Below, in pieces: positions 42,981-55,806 of a stretch of 64,000 nt of DNA. The stretch spans positions 1,798,001 to 1,862,000 of the forward strand of contig JARKIF010000002.1 in NCBI GenBank assembly GCA_029378245.1, read 5' to 3'. This stretch comes from Roridomyces roridus. Taxonomy: Eukaryota > Basidiomycota > Agaricomycetes > Agaricales > Mycenaceae. A program made the translations under genes and the position numbers. Under the pieces are notes generated by a model. The model did not search any database, was not told the DNA's origin, and was given only the letters and a program-made list of their open reading frames with translations. Each line of letters opens with the position of its first letter. Position 1 is the first letter of the stretch.

Positions 42981-45168
42981 CTACTCTGACATTGACGAAT
43001 GGGTAGCATTCCACTGAACGTCCACTTGACGCATGAACCTCAGTAAAGCTTTGGCCGGATTGGCGTTGTATCCAGGTAGCGTGTCATCTTTCGCCTTCTC
43101 GATGACCTCGGCATGCTGCAAACGCTTACCTTCTGGCCCATACAGACCGAGAAGATGAACGGTTTCGCTGCACTCGGCCATATACTTGACAGCCTCATTT
43201 TCAATTTTTAGTGCCCGTGCAATGTGCGACTGGGCGAAATAATGAGTTGGTGATGATGTGAATAGCAAGCTCCTCACCGCCTCAATGGTCGCGCCCGAGG
43301 GAACTGACTCTCCAACGAATTTATCTGATTTCCTGTTAGTCTTTGAACACCTGATTTCCACTGTTTGCGCACCAACGAAGCCCTGTACCACTCGGTATTC
43401 CGCCACAACAACCGCAGCAGTGCGGGGCTTGGCAGACAGTTTGAAGTAATTGATCCAGTTACTCTCTTGCTGAATGACTGCATCCACTTCATCTGAAATG
43501 TGCTTATGAATAGTGTCCTCATCCTCCTCCTCCTCATCGGACGTTTCGGACGAGGAGCTCATTTGTTCTTCTTCACCCTCCGGCGCGTGCACTGGCAGGG
43601 GACTTGGGCGACCACGAGAAGGACTTTCTGGAGGCGAAGACTGCATCGTCGCAGGAGACCATCGCCGAGGATTGTCGTAATGTGTCTCCGATGCTGATGG
43701 TGAACGGGGTCGCTTGCGGCTGCTAGATGCAAGTGATGGTGCTCTCTGCGGGGAAACGAGCGGTGCTTGCTGGGCGCCAGGAGGCAGTCCCTGAGGCATT
43801 GTTAGTTCACACGACGAAGATACTAGAAATCACGGACAGTCTCGATAACCACATCCAATGTCCTGTCGGCTTTCACCACAACATTTGCGGATACGAACTG
43901 GTCTGAATTGTCCGCAGTTACCTTCAAGATAAGCTGTCGGAAGTGATCTCTCTTGGCGTAGACCTTGGCGGGACCTGGGACATGGTCAGTTTCGGGGCAA
44001 TTTGGGAGATAGAAAAACCACCATCGATCCTAGACACGCTTTCTTGAAGGTTGTGGCACTGCGTAAAAATAGTACCCTGGTCCAAAGATCAAGGGAAAAA
44101 CGCACAATGTCCTGAGCAAATGCCCATTGTACGTCGGAGGGATCATCCGTTGGGCGCAAGGGGACCCGAACCTCGACAAGCTGGTGGTCGGGTTGTTCGC
44201 CCCGGCGGTCCTCCATGAGGAGGGTAACAAGTCGCACCGGATGACTTGTACGCTTGCTGGCTTTGTACTCTGTGAGGAATGGTTCTTGATGCAGACAAGG
44301 GGAAAATACCATGCAAGCGGGGCTGGGGAGTGCCTTCACCGGTACCATCGTAGTCTCGCCGATAGTGAGAACTAGCAGCGACGTCTCGAGGGGCCGGTGC
44401 AGCGACAGACTGCATATTGGACGGCGGAAGAGGGGCCACAGCTTGTTTGGAGGTTGAAGATTTGGCCTTGGAAGGCGCAACCTTGGTTTTGGAAGTCGAA
44501 GCTTTGGGCTGCGAATTGGAAAGTTTAGTCTTCTTCGTGCGGCCGGCGGGGGCGGCCATCTCAGGAGACGCCTCTACATCGACTTTTGCGCTAGTTGCCC
44601 GATACATTGATTCGTACGGTCCGGTGCCTTTGCTGGTGGCCGGTATCGTTGACGGAGTGGGATCATACGACGCAATTCGGAAGCGCGTCTGTTGAGCATC
44701 CTCAGCTTTTCGCTTTTTCTTCCGGGTCTTGGGAGGTTTCGGTGGCGCTGTAACTGCCTGGCCAGGCAAGAAGATAGCGCTGCGATTCTGGCTGGGGATC
44801 GAGGGAGCCTGGTACGTGTTTATACTTGCTGGAGCGGTGGCGATGGAAGGGGTCCACGAGAAAGCTACAGCTTGTCGTATCAAGGGACCTTCAGGTGGCG
44901 GGGTGTCGTCGTTGTCGGCGATCGAAATTACGACTTCATCATCCGACGTTGGGGTAAAGGAACGCTCCGTAATCACTCAAATTGAGTCAGTGGAGCGGCT
45001 GGAAATACCTACTTTGTGTTGCTAGGCAGGCGTGTTTGTGGTCAGACAATGCGTGTTTGGTGAGGTGCTCACCCGCACTGGAGAGGACTCGCGGCTGCTC
45101 CTGTCAGAGTCGTCGTTGTTCTTGCGGCCGAAGCTGGGCAAAGCATCCGTCTCTCGAGTCAAGGACAT
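42981..45168 (-). CDS. Conserved basidiomycete protein of unknown function
   Basis: Likely exons: 45073-45168 (MSLTRETD), 44310-44975, 44106-44269, 44022-44058, 43838-43974, then 42981-43790 with a probable further intron near 43206-43253. The join between exons 1 and 2 is uncertain. Composition: acidic/Ser/Pro-rich N-terminal half with Lys-rich patches (KPPKTRKKKRKAED); a compact domain around RLVTLLMEDRRGEQPDHQLVEV...SRIDGPAKVYAKRDHFRQLILKVT; then another disordered stretch with a run of acidic residues (SDEEEEDEDTI) and a helical C-terminal domain. I recall proteins of this layout from other Agaricomycetes without known function. Nuclear location is suggested by the basic patches only. Confidence 0.6.
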
Positions 45169-45373
45169 CGAGTGGGTGGGAAGGAAGGGAATCAAGACGC
45201 GACCGTCACAGTGGCTTCTTTGTTTATGTAATACGCGACGCGTTCACACGCGCTCTTCTAGGTGATCTGAACGACCGTCTTCAGTACCAACTACAGAGAG
45301 GGTGGTATCGCGCTCTTTATAATTTATCTTGAATTTATCCAACAGTACAAGGAATACACGTTTTTTTTACAAT

Positions 45374-46553
45374 CTAGCCGTACACCCTTTTCGCGTTTCC
45401 ACTGAAGACAGCGTCCACGAATTCTTGCTCGACTCCCAGCTCTGCCAACGACTCGCGTGCAATCTCGTACCAATCGCCGGCCTGTGACGGGCTCTGGGAT
45501 GCAGGGGAAGGCGAAGAACCGAAGAGGATCCTCTGGTAGCCAAACGCCTCGACCACGGGCCCGACTGTGTATCTGAGCCAGAGACCGAAGTGGATAAATT
45601 TGATCTACTCACGGAACATTTTGATACGGCGCTTCCACTCTTTGGCTTGTTTTGAATCTGCCTCGTCTGCCGTAGCAACAGATGGAGTCGACGGTGTCGG
45701 CTGGTCCCATGACGGTGGGAGGAATTTGACGCATAGCTCGGGGAATGGCAGCGATAGAGCCGCAATTTGGGATTGGAAGAAGCGGTAAGTCGGGTGTTGC
45801 AACAATTTAACGATGGACAAAGAGAGATCGTGGGGCGGGGGTAGTAGGCTCGCTGTACCGCGATGAGATGCGGAATAGATGAATCTCATAAACTCACATA
45901 GAACTATCGGAGGCACCGACTGCAAGTCAGCAACGGCCTTGGTAAGCAGGTCCTCGAGGCCTTCAAAGGCCGACTCGGAAAGGGCACCGCGCACGTCGAT
46001 GTCGACTGGACGGCCTTGCGAAAGGGCCCACTTCAAGCTGGCAACGGCCTCGGGCGACGAATGGGAGAACGAGGTGGACAGAGAGTACGGGATAGACAGC
46101 TCAGAAACATAGGCAGGCAGCTTGTGCTCTGTGGCTTGCAATTCGAAGGGCACCATCAGAGATAGGATGGAGACGCCCTGGTCCTTGGACAGAAATCTGA
46201 GGGATCGAAGCGATTAATAATATGAGCGAATGAAGCTGGCAGACGAACTTGGACACCAAGTTACTGTCATCGGAGGCAAGTGCAACAACTACTCCACCGA
46301 TGCGACCATTAAGGGCTTGACCGGCCTCCTCCTTCCATGAATCCAAGCTGGCGTCCGCATCGCGCAACAAGACATGGGCATCGACGACAGATTCTGGATG
46401 GACCGTGCTTGGGCTGGGTGGCAGCGGGAAACGCTCGCCGGTGCCAGAATTCGGTGGCGAAAAGGCGGATAGAGGCAAGGTCGGAAGGGCCTTTGCCTTA
46501 GGGCCCTTTCTGCGCGAGCCAAATCCAGGAGAGGTAGCTGTATCGCTGGCCAT
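45374..46553 (-). CDS. Amidohydrolase-related protein with degenerate metal site
   Basis: Exon 1 46249-46553 (MASDTATSPG) joins exon 2 at 46196 through a GTTCGT...CTCAG intron (46197-46248). A later 45-nt GTGAGT...ACAG segment near 45895 is divisible by three, so it may be spliced or retained without breaking the frame. A last intron (CGTGAGT...ACACAG) precedes the final exon. The C-terminus FGYQRILFGSSPSP...WYEIARESLAELG...FSGNAKRVYG fits the amidohydrolase-2 TIM-barrel family. The N-terminal metal motif expected as D-x-H-x-H reads VVDAHVLL, with the second His replaced by Leu, so catalysis by the usual mechanism is doubtful. Confidence 0.55.
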
Positions 46554-46717
46554 GATGGATCAAGACAAGCGAGAGATGGAGGTAAATAAGTAAATAGCGC
46601 GTATGAGGCTGTGCGAGCCTTTCTGAATCTTTGCCGCCCGCGATGTGCGTCGTCCGTTTCAGTCTTACCGTTGCTATAGCCCACCAACAGTTTCATGCCG
46701 TGTATCTGAATGCGACC

Positions 46718-48122
46718 ATGAACGCTCAACCATCGACCTCGACCATCTCCGGATCGGCCAGTTGCCAGACCCATCTCTCCACGACCAACTCCCAACAACG
46801 ACTACGGGCAACAACGTCCTACACCGTTGTAGCAAAAGAGTCCACGGTTTCCTCGACCGCCGTTCTCTCCAGCCCCAATAGTCTTACTACTGCATTGCGA
46901 GCCCTCCTTCCGTTAGATCACCACCAAGACCACCACCGTTCCTGGAAAGGCCTGGCCTTCAAATGGCTAGCCTTGGTGTATTGCTTCCTGAGTCTAATCT
47001 TCCTGTCGACTGCGTTGTACAAACATATCTGCCTCCCCGTCCATGATGTACCAGGCATGTCGTTTGCTAAACCTTGGTCTGCGCACAACCAACTCATTCT
47101 CAGCAGCCTCTCCACCTCTCCAATTTCTATCCGCAGAACAACGCCTGTCACGGATTCCCGGCTTACGAATGTTGGACCCTTACCTCTTGCCCGGTTCTCG
47201 TCCGAAGGACAACACGGCGATAACAGCCTGCCTGTGGACCACTGATTCCGAGGACAGTCTTCTTTCCCTTGCTCCTTGGGCTTCGAATTGGCAAGGTAAA
47301 AAGCATGTTCTCTGCATCTCATCATCTCTCACCCCCAAAAGGACCAATATCCCTTGTCGTCGTAACGATGCAAACACCTCGTTCCACGTCACATCATCAA
47401 CTCATTGAACAATTGAGGAATCTCCAAAGATACCCTTCTTTGTCTAGCCTCTCCTTGCATCTTGTCCACACCGCAGAAAATCACCATCCTCCCTCCACTG
47501 CATACCTCAACATTGCACGCCTCTTCGCAGTTTCTCCTACTGTCATGCTATTCCCTGCGAACCTTTCGAATATTCCACCCCCCAGCTTCTACGCAACCTT
47601 GGTCTCGCGTCGCCCAAATCGAAAGCCAGTATTAGTCACTGGCGCGACCAGCCCATCGGCATTTTCCATCCCTCCTCTGACCCCAGTCGTCCTTCCTCGC
47701 AACTACCCGGCGTGGTGCACTGAAAGAGCTTTCCTTCCCTCCCGGGTGGCAGAGTATGATGATTGTTTGTGGCAGTTGTGGTTGGAGGAGTATGGGTTAG
47801 GGCAAGTCAACATTACTGTCAAACTCGACGCTGAGGAAGGTGCTGGGCCCGCCGCGGTGAGTGAAAGTCGTTCATGTAGCACCGTATTCCCAACAATCCC
47901 AACCAGACACGACTTCGCAATCGCCTGAGTGGCAGATATCGAGTCGAGACCTGTGATCTTGCTATGAAGCGCCTAGATCCACCGGGAACATCCAAGAATT
48001 TGAGAAGAAGGCTCCAGTGGGTTAAAAGTTTTTGCCGGCAGGTGGGTTCTCACGTCTGCATCCTCGAATACTTGCTGAATAGTATGCAGACGGAGAACGC
48101 AATCAAGAATAGTAGTCCATAG
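46718..48122 (+). CDS. LARGE-like (GT49-type) glycosyltransferase, type II membrane protein
   Basis: Start at ATG 46718 (MNAQPSTST); a transmembrane anchor WLALVYCFLSLIFLSTALY follows an approximately 90-residue cytosolic part. Later exons carry ITACLWTTDSEDSLLSLAPWASNWQGPISLVVVT, which resembles the LARGE/GT49 donor domain (xxLPxWxGPISLxx pattern), YLNIARLF, and a C-terminal exon 47907-48122 (RLSGRYRVETCDLAMKRL...WVKSFCRQ). Introns 47296-47341 and 47857-47906 are clear. Between the anchor (frame ending near 47050) and the exon open from 47043 I could not find a GT-AG intron that keeps frame, so a small indel or an unusual splice is possible there. Would act in Golgi glycan extension; sugar specificity unknown. 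It ends 11 bp before the convergent checkpoint gene. Confidence 0.6.
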
Positions 48123-48133
48123 ATGCGTCGAGA

Positions 48134-51118
48134 TCAATAATCATTCACCCCCGCTTGTAAAATCGCTTCTTCCATCTCTTCGTCGGTGTCGCTGTCGTCG
48201 ATATTGTACGCTGCCCAAATGCCCTCGGCTTCTTCAGGGCCGTCAACCACCTCGTCGAGCAACTCTCGAGCCAGCCCTGGGTCGTGGTCAGTCACGTGGA
48301 TATGAGCACGAGCTGAGTAAGCACCTGTAACAGCGCCAATCTCAAGTTTGTGGGTTGGATCAATCCAATCTGGGTGTTCCGCATGGCTGAGTCGTCCGAA
48401 GGTGACTATGAACATATGGAGAACACCGTTGAAGGTTCGTGCCGGTGCATAGTGTAGTCTCTGTCGGAGATTGATATGTGGCTTCAAGCCAAAGACAAGA
48501 TGGTGAAAGAGCAGGACGGTTTGGTTGACAGTTTGTACGATTCTAGACGTTTCTTGTTAGAGGAATAGAAATAATTTTGTGAATAGAGCGCACTTGTTGA
48601 GCGTATCCGACTGAGACATGCAGAACTCGTCGTCGTCCCATAGCAGCGTGGTCAACTGGGTCAACAGGACCACGAGAGACGGGACGACACCCTGGCAGCC
48701 TACGAGGGTTGCATGCACCTCGGTATGCGCCACGGAGAGAATGGTGAAAAAGGACAGGATATTCCTCTTTAGATTGACACCCTGGGCTGAATGAGTGTTT
48801 TGGAACGCTAGTGGAACCAAATTCTTACCTCTGATGAGCCGTTGCGCGATCGGTCGGTCAAAAAGGAACACAATCGCTCGATGAGAGGGAGCTTTGAGGT
48901 CCCATCCCTCGTTTTCCCTTCCGACGGTGGAGCGTTTTCGGGACTTGACAGAAGTTGGGGACAGAGCGTGGGATCTGTTCACATTAGCGCGTTAAGTATG
49001 CAAACTTGCTTAACGTACGAGCCGCCAAGAAAGCCAATAGGCGTGTGGTGCGCTCAAGAAGCCACGAAGGCTGCGCAGTATCCAGGAGGATCAAGAGAGC
49101 ATCCTTGTTGTTGCACACTACTGACAGTCTGCTTCATGGTCAGGAACGGTGCCGACAAGTACCAGCCAACGTACCGGAGAGCCAAATCATCCTTCACGTT
49201 CCAACAGAGCGCCTCCAACAGGCCAACGGTTTCGTTTGCAAGCTGAGAGTCAGGTGGCGGTTGCTTGTTCGGTCGGAGATGATGGCAGATGATGGCAGAC
49301 AAGAGCTCAAGTATGTCAATATGATCAACCGTGTCTTCTTGCAATAACAAGCAGGGTGTAAAGACGGGTAAAGAGCAACTGAGGCATGTAATCAAGTTCA
49401 GAAGAGAAGCCATCGGCGACGTCTACAAATCCATTAATTAAGATTCACTAGCGGTCGTTACTGACTGACCATATCTGTCTCGTGCAGTATTTTGACCATC
49501 AAAGTGAAATGATGGCACAGGTGGGCAAGAGAGGCCTCGTAAACCTTTTGCTGGGAAGTACTGGCAACGAGCTCGAGTGTTCGGGTAACAGCGTTGGAAT
49601 ATTGCTCTGCGTAATCCGCGCATATACCGAGTCCGACCAGATTCTTGAACGTCGGGGAAGTGTCGGAGGAAGATGTATGAGTAAGAACAAGACGGGTTAG
49701 CTGATGAAGCAGATTCAGTAAAGGCAAACGGGGAAGAATGAGGTCAGCACCTCCGCCTTCCAGTTGAAAGGTTCTATGTCATCGAATTCATCAGGCATTT
49801 GTACATCAGGCTCAGTGGGCTCGGGTGCCACCGCTTGCTGAGCGAAATCTATCGGCTGCTGAGTGAAATTTGGAGGGTCGACCGTCTGTATATCGGCAAA
49901 TTGTTGTCGAGGGAATGGAATGGGCGACAAGCCACGTGCTGGCCGCGCGAACGTATCGTCCTCCTTCGCGGGGCGAGATTGAGAAGGTCGAAGCGGTGTT
50001 TCATCAGCGAATGCATTTTGAAATCCAAACAGTTTCGTTTGCTTTCGCGGTTTCTCCGGTGTTCTGTGAGAATGGTCTCCCCCGCCTTTACCAGCACGTG
50101 CTCGCGCAGGGGATTGTTCAGGGAAAGCGGAAGTCGAGTTCCACCCGCGCATTTGAGAAGGCGGCGCCATGGGTGTCGTGGGCACATCTTTTCCCATTCT
50201 CTTGGAGCGGACCGACATGGGTGGTTTCCGAGATGAGCCTTCAATTTCCTGTTGCTGTGCAAGGTTAGAAGGTCCATCGACATCTACAGTGCGCGAAGAA
50301 ACCTTGAAAATGAACTGCGATTTCATGCGTTCCATCTCGGCCTTCATTTCTTTTTGTAGAGCTATTTGCTTAGCTTCTGATTCTTCTTTCGCGAGTTTGA
50401 GTCTCGTGAGCTGTGCTGTATGCTCCTGAGAGACCTGTAGGGGGGGTTGAAGGTCATGAAAAGGGCAGGAAAAGTAAAGCGACCTTTTCTATGTTCTTCC
50501 TGAGGATAGCAACTTCGCCTTGTTTCGCATACTTGGAGTCAGTGGCGTCTTTCAATTCCACTTTGTATTTTTCATTCTCTCTTCGAAGCTACGGACATTG
50601 AAAAGCAGCGGAGCATATTTATAAAATGAGCGTACCTCCTCTATCTGTTTGCGCAAATCCTCAGCTTGTGCCTGAGCAACGTCCGGCGGGTTAAGGGAGG
50701 GGCGGGTCCGTTGTTGCTGCGGGGGACGTGGCAATGGGTCTGGACGCGTATGTGTCGCGTGAACTGTGGCCACCGGGGCACTTACGACACGGTGGTGTGG
50801 AGATTGCACCGAGTTGGCGTTGAATGTCCTCCGGGGTGGAACAATCGTCGGGTTGGCCGTCGAGCGTGCCGCGCCACGAAAGGCATAGGTGCCGTCTCCA
50901 TGAACCGATATTTCAGGTAAATCTTCGTCGTTGAGCACGGGAGCGCGGGCTGGAGCAGCAACTGGCCTCCACCCATTGTCCGTTTTTTGTCGCTTGGCTG
51001 GTGGTGGCTGGGAGAGTGTAACCTGAGTGAGGTATTTCTGCTCTTCCGAATCAAGGGCGTCTATCGTCTGTTGGTCGAGAACGAGGTCGTCGAAGAGATA
51101 GTCGTCGGAACCATCCAT
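48134..51118 (-). CDS. ATRIP/Lcd1/Rad26-like DNA-damage checkpoint protein
   Basis: Start MDGSDDYLFDD at 51118. The N-terminus is acidic with the typical spacing DDLVLDQQTIDALDSEEQKYL and a basic PAKRQKTDNGW patch, then Pro-rich sequence. A coiled coil follows (RKQIEEL...ENEKYKVELKDATDSKYAKQGEVAILRKNIEK and EKEMKAEMERMKSQF), next a Ser/Pro-rich linker with likely kinase sites, then a long helical C-terminal half ending in an acidic tail (DDSDTDEEMEEAI...VNDY). This order matches ATR-interacting proteins, which bind RPA-coated DNA and bring ATR/Mec1 to damage. Called from layout and short motifs, not a diagnostic catalytic site. It shares a 113-bp promoter region with UPF2. Confidence 0.6.
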
Positions 51119-51231
51119 GACTGAGTACAAGAGAAGTCTTTGAGGAGAGCATATCAAAGTGATTGTGCCAGTTGATCGCCTCTTGCTTTACGCAATTGAA
51201 CTCTTACCGACTGGGCAAGCAGACCCCGACC
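51119..51231. promoter_or_regulatory. Divergent promoter region of the ATRIP-like gene and UPF2
   Basis: Only 113 bp separate the two start codons. No clear TATA box was seen on either strand. Both 5' UTRs and core promoters must lie here or overlap the neighbouring gene. Confidence 0.5.
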
Positions 51232-54200
51232 ATGGACTCGGCTACGCTCAACGGGGCCCAGTCCAATTCACGATTGGATGAAGAACGGCTTCGACTAGCG
51301 AAGCGAAAGTCTCTCAAGTCCCTCAATGCCACCCCGATTGCTCAGGGTACGTCGTGGCAACTCAAGCCAGGGCGCGTAACAATACGCGCACAGAATCGTC
51401 GAAACTGGACTCTTCTCTCAAGCGGCATACGGCGTTGATTAAGCGCATGCGTCAGTCGATGGCAATTGACAACCGCGACCAAATCGTCAAGGATATCGAC
51501 ACGCTTTCGCTCGAGAAGTACGTCGATGAAATCGTAGGAGCCGCTGTTGAAGGCATCTCGCGTTGCAAGACTGAAAAGGACGTATGGAGCGCAGTTGAGG
51601 TGCATTCGTTTCCTCGCTTCATTATGTGTATGTCATACAACTTTCCCTGCAGATTATATCCCTCCTCCATCGTCGTTTCCCTACTGCGTTCACGCCAGCA
51701 ATCGTGTCATCTCTATCGTCAGCACTAGCCGCACCTTCCAGGGCGGCCCTTGCAGCTCTCGCCCCAGAGCAGCGGGAAAAGGATGACGCATCTCGAGTCA
51801 CTCGGCAGCGACCTGTATTGAGAGTGTGCTCGGAATTGGCGCTCGTCGGAATCATACGGGATGGGCCTACTCGAAGTGGTGGCGAATGGATCATGAAAGT
51901 CTTGAAAGAATTGGTCAGTAGAACGAGTCTTGTTCTTCAACGCTTGCAACTTTTTCTACAGTTGTCCAATGATCCAACTCTGTCCTCCCTCCCTCTCCTT
52001 TCTACCTTTTTGAAATCCTACTCTCGACCATATCTCGGGATCGTGCCGCCAGCAGCATCTAAACAAATTTCGACGACTTCCGAACCTGGAAAACTATCTT
52101 CTACACAAACCGCCGAATCCGAGAACGGCGCATTCCCTCCTCCAGCCAAAGAGGGAGATGAATTGGTGGAGCAGGATATCCGCGATCGCTTCAAGCGTAT
52201 GTGTGAAGGGTACTTCGAAAACGTCTGCAAGAAACTTATGATCGAACATACGGTCAGCTTACTGCACCCTCCTGACGACCTTGTTGGCTTATAAATGTAT
52301 CAGCGACTTCAAGAACAAGACCGTCGGAATCACGAGGCGTACATCAAGTCTGGCGAAATCTTCGAAGATCGCCAGCAGGCTTACGAAAAGATGACCAAGG
52401 GCTACGAAAAACTCCTTGCGAGTTGTCAATCGTCAGTCACTGCTGCATCGCAGACATATGTGTCCTCATTTTTTCCAGCTTATCGGAACTGCTCTACCTC
52501 CCCCTTCCGTCGCTTCCCACCAACTCCCAGAAATCAGACTCTATTCTCATAGGATCAAATCACTCGAATAATTTGGGTGCAGACACCGACGAAATTACGA
52601 CCAGCGGTGGAAAATGGGAAGATGAAGAAGAGCGCAGGTTTTTCGAGGACGTACAGGATCTCAAGGACTTTGTTCCTCGAGGAGTTCTCGGAATCGACGA
52701 TGCCGATGTAAAGGAGTCCGACAGTGACCTGGAAGGGGAGAAGGAGAAGGAAAGAATCGAGAAGAGAAAGAGGAGGTTCGAAAACTGGAGGAAGAGCTCG
52801 AGAACCTGGGTGAGAATGGAATACCCGAATCACGGGACGACGAACCACAGGAAACTTTGGACGAAGAGTCAGTTACTTCGACCAGCCTCTACAGTCGCTT
52901 CATGCATTTCTAGTCCGCACACTCCTACCCCTGGGACACCAAGAGCAGCGTCTCCGCCGCTCTCGCCTCATTTGGCCCCTCAGGGGCCCTCCCAGTTGCT
53001 AACCACTCTCCTCGTCCGTTTACCGGATGCAACGAATCGAGCTCTGATTGATCAGGCGGCGATCGATTTTGCCTTCTTGAACTCCAAAGCCGCCAGGAAA
53101 CGGCTCGTCCGGGTACGCCGCGCGTTTCCGTACAAGACAGTTTACTCACATATACCAGTTTCTCGGCCAAGTACCAAAGAATCGCATCGATTTACTGCCC
53201 CACTATTCTCGACTTGTCGCCACCCTTAACCCTTACATGCCCGATATCGGCACAGACCTTGTGGCCATTGTAAGTTTCCGTTGCAATGTTCAACTCTCTT
53301 TCTCACTTGCCACTTGCGTCAGTTGGACGAAGAGTTCAGGTACTTGCAGAGGAAGAAGAACGTTGTCAAGGAACTCTCAGAAGTTAGAATGAAGGTAACT
53401 TCGTACGAAACTGCACCCCCGTGGTCTCATAAAATCTTTGCAGAATATCGCGTATCTGTCCAACTTGACCAAATTCCGTGTCGTCCCTTCCCATCTTATC
53501 TTGCATGTCTTCAAAGTCTGCCTGGACGATTTTTCCGGCACGAATGTCGAGAACCTCGCTTTGCTCTTGGAAGGATGCGGCCGTTTTCTCCTCCGAAGCG
53601 AAGACACTCAGCAAAGATTCGCCACAATGGTAAACCCTCCACGCATCTACTGGAGCCTGCTGACGTGATGCAATCAGCTTGAATTGATGCGGCGAAAACA
53701 AAGCATGCAGCATTTCGATCAACGACAATTGCTATTGCTGGAAAATGCCTATTATCAGGTAAATTTGACTGCAAAGAGCATTCAGTTTTATAAAACAGTC
53801 ATAGTGCAATCCGCCTGAACGTGCACCTAGACAAGAAAAGCAACGTACACCGATCGAGCTTTTCATCCGTCACCTGATATACGACGTCCTTGCCAAGAAG
53901 ACCATCGACAAGGTCCTCAAATTGATTCGCAAGATTGACTGGGATTCCGAGGACGCACGGCGTATGCTACATAAAGTTTTCACAAAGCCGTGGAAGATCA
54001 AATTCGGCAACATCAGCCTGCTAGCCATGCTCACCTACGACTTGCAGAGATATCACCCCGAATTTGCTGTTGCTGTGGTTGACCAGGTATTAGAAGACGT
54101 CAGGAGAGGCCTCGAGCAGAACGTCTACAGTACAAACCAGAGACGGGTGGCCACTATGAAGTATCTGGGAGAATTGTACATCTACAGGCTGCTTAGCTCC

Positions 54201-55465
54201 GGCATCGTCTTCGATACGTTGTGGTCGTTGGTCACCTTTGGTCATCGTAAGTGGTCTAGAAATGCTATGCATGCACTGTCCCTAATCCCATCGCAGCCGA
54301 GGGGCGTCCAATGCCCAATCAAGCGTGTCCGGTCGACATGCCCGATGACTTTTTCCGTATCAGACTCGTCTGCGTACTTCTCGACACCTGTGGGATGTGC
54401 TTCGATCGGGGTACACAACGAAAGAAGCTCGACAACTTTTTGGTATTCTTTCAGTACTACGTGCATTGCAAAGACGATCTTCCGATGGATGTCGACTTTA
54501 TGTTGACGGATTCTCTTGAAGTGATTTGTCGTCCAAAAGCACCGCATTCCCCTTGACCTTTCGTCCAGGCTGTTCGACCCAAGCTGGAAATGGCCAAAAC
54601 ACTTGAAGAAGCGGCGGTCGCTGTGGACGAGATGATCAATTCGGTTTTCCAGGCCACCAATTGTAAGCCCTGTCGCTCATCTTTGTGAACACTTATCAAC
54701 GCCATCACAGCTCAAGGAGATGATGGGACGGCCAGTGGTGATGAAAGCGGTGACGAAGACGAGAGACACCAAGAGACTGAACGCGAAGATGATGAGGACG
54801 AGGAGGCTCAGCAGTCGCCGGTAGGAGTCCCATCACTTGCCACTGAAATATGCCTTATCCTCTCTAGGTCGACGAACGAGCCCCATCACCGGATGAACCC
54901 GTTGTCCTCTCTGCCAGCAACAGCTTACAGGACAGCCTGGGCCCTTCCGAGGAGGCGGAGGCGGAATTCGCCAAGGAGCTAGCCAAGATGGTCACAGATA
55001 CTTCGGCTGAATCAAGAAAGGTGGACAAGAAGACGGCCCTTGCGCTTTGGGATGCTGCTGTCCTCGCTCCGGGTCCGCGCAAGAAGAAGGCAGATGACAA
55101 CGACGACGACGACCAAGCGGACAACGAGAATGTGATGAATTTCACCCTGCTCACGAAAAAAGGGAATAAGCAGCAGGCGAGTTTTGTTCCAGATCCCTAA
55201 TATGCAAATTAAACCTCCAACAGTCACGGCAAATTGCTGTACCCTCGGCGTCTGCGTTGGCAGTGCACACGCGGTCTGCCCAGCAGCAGGATAGGGTCGA
55301 GCAACAACATCTCAAACGTCTCGTCCTCGACTACGAGCAGCGAGAAGAGGCGGAAGAAATGAAAGGTTGGGGCCCTCTCTTGTCAAGCCTGCGTCGTCTC
55401 ACAATTTTTCAGCTCTGGAAGCTCGGAATCGTGCTGGAGCCATCAAGATTCGATACGTTGGATAG
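51232..55465 (+). CDS. UPF2: Nonsense-mediated decay factor UPF2 (NMD2)
   Basis: Start ATG 51232; stop 55463-55465. Known role: a scaffold joining UPF1 and UPF3 at the exon-junction complex or near long 3' UTRs. Three MIF4G domains are seen: residues from about KLDSSLKRHTALIKRM (51394 on); RLPDATNRALIDQAAIDFAFLNSKAARKRL (near 53020-53110) with LSNLTKFRVVPSHLILHVFKVCLDDF; and ELFIRHLIYDVLAKK through MKYLGELYIYRLL (53850-54230) with MCFDRGTQRKKLDNFLVFF. An acidic stretch and the UPF1-binding tail RLVLDYEQREEAEEMKALEARNRAGAIKIRYVG end the protein. The first intron is best placed at 51347-51393 (GTACGT...CACAG). Between 52775 and 52925 the natural acidic sequence (KLEEELENLG...DEESVTST) lies in another frame from its flanks, so one or two small indels or unrecognised introns are present there. 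Confidence 0.9.
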
Positions 55466-55806
55466 GCGGTGGATTGGGACCAGCAACTTTGAACACACCC
55501 TCCGGGTTTCACTGACACCGAGTTTAATGGGACACGCCACAACTCGAGATTTGCCTTTCTGCTGCAAATGGCTCCAGCTAGCGGGTGCCACGCCAGAGGA
55601 CGAGAGCTATAGTAGCACCATGTCGAGATCGTAGGATAACGTAATTATCGAGACGTGTCGTGTGCAAAATCAAGGCTCAGTCCAACCTCTTCATTAGATC
55701 CCTCGCCAGTCTCTTTCTGCGGTACATATTACCATTTGAAGGCTTAACTTCTCAAGTCTGTCGCTCCCTCAAGCGTGCATCTCCGCGGCTGATTTTCGAG
55801 TGCAGA
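55466..55806. other. Intergenic spacer and SND1 promoter
   Basis: 341 bp between the UPF2 stop and the SND1 start codon. No gene or clear promoter motif was seen. Confidence 0.4.

Noticed and set aside
44059..44105. A 29-nt intron ending at 44077 in the unknown gene
   Set aside because: Too short; a 47-nt intron with the acceptor at 44059 fits better and stays in frame.
44976..45072. A 13-nt micro-exon joining exons 1 and 2 of the unknown gene
   Set aside because: It closes the frame but needs a 33-nt second intron; left as uncertain rather than annotated.
51318..51370. First UPF2 intron with a GTCCCT donor
   Set aside because: Frame-compatible, but the GTACGT...CACAG intron at 51347-51393 has far better splice sites and also closes the frame.
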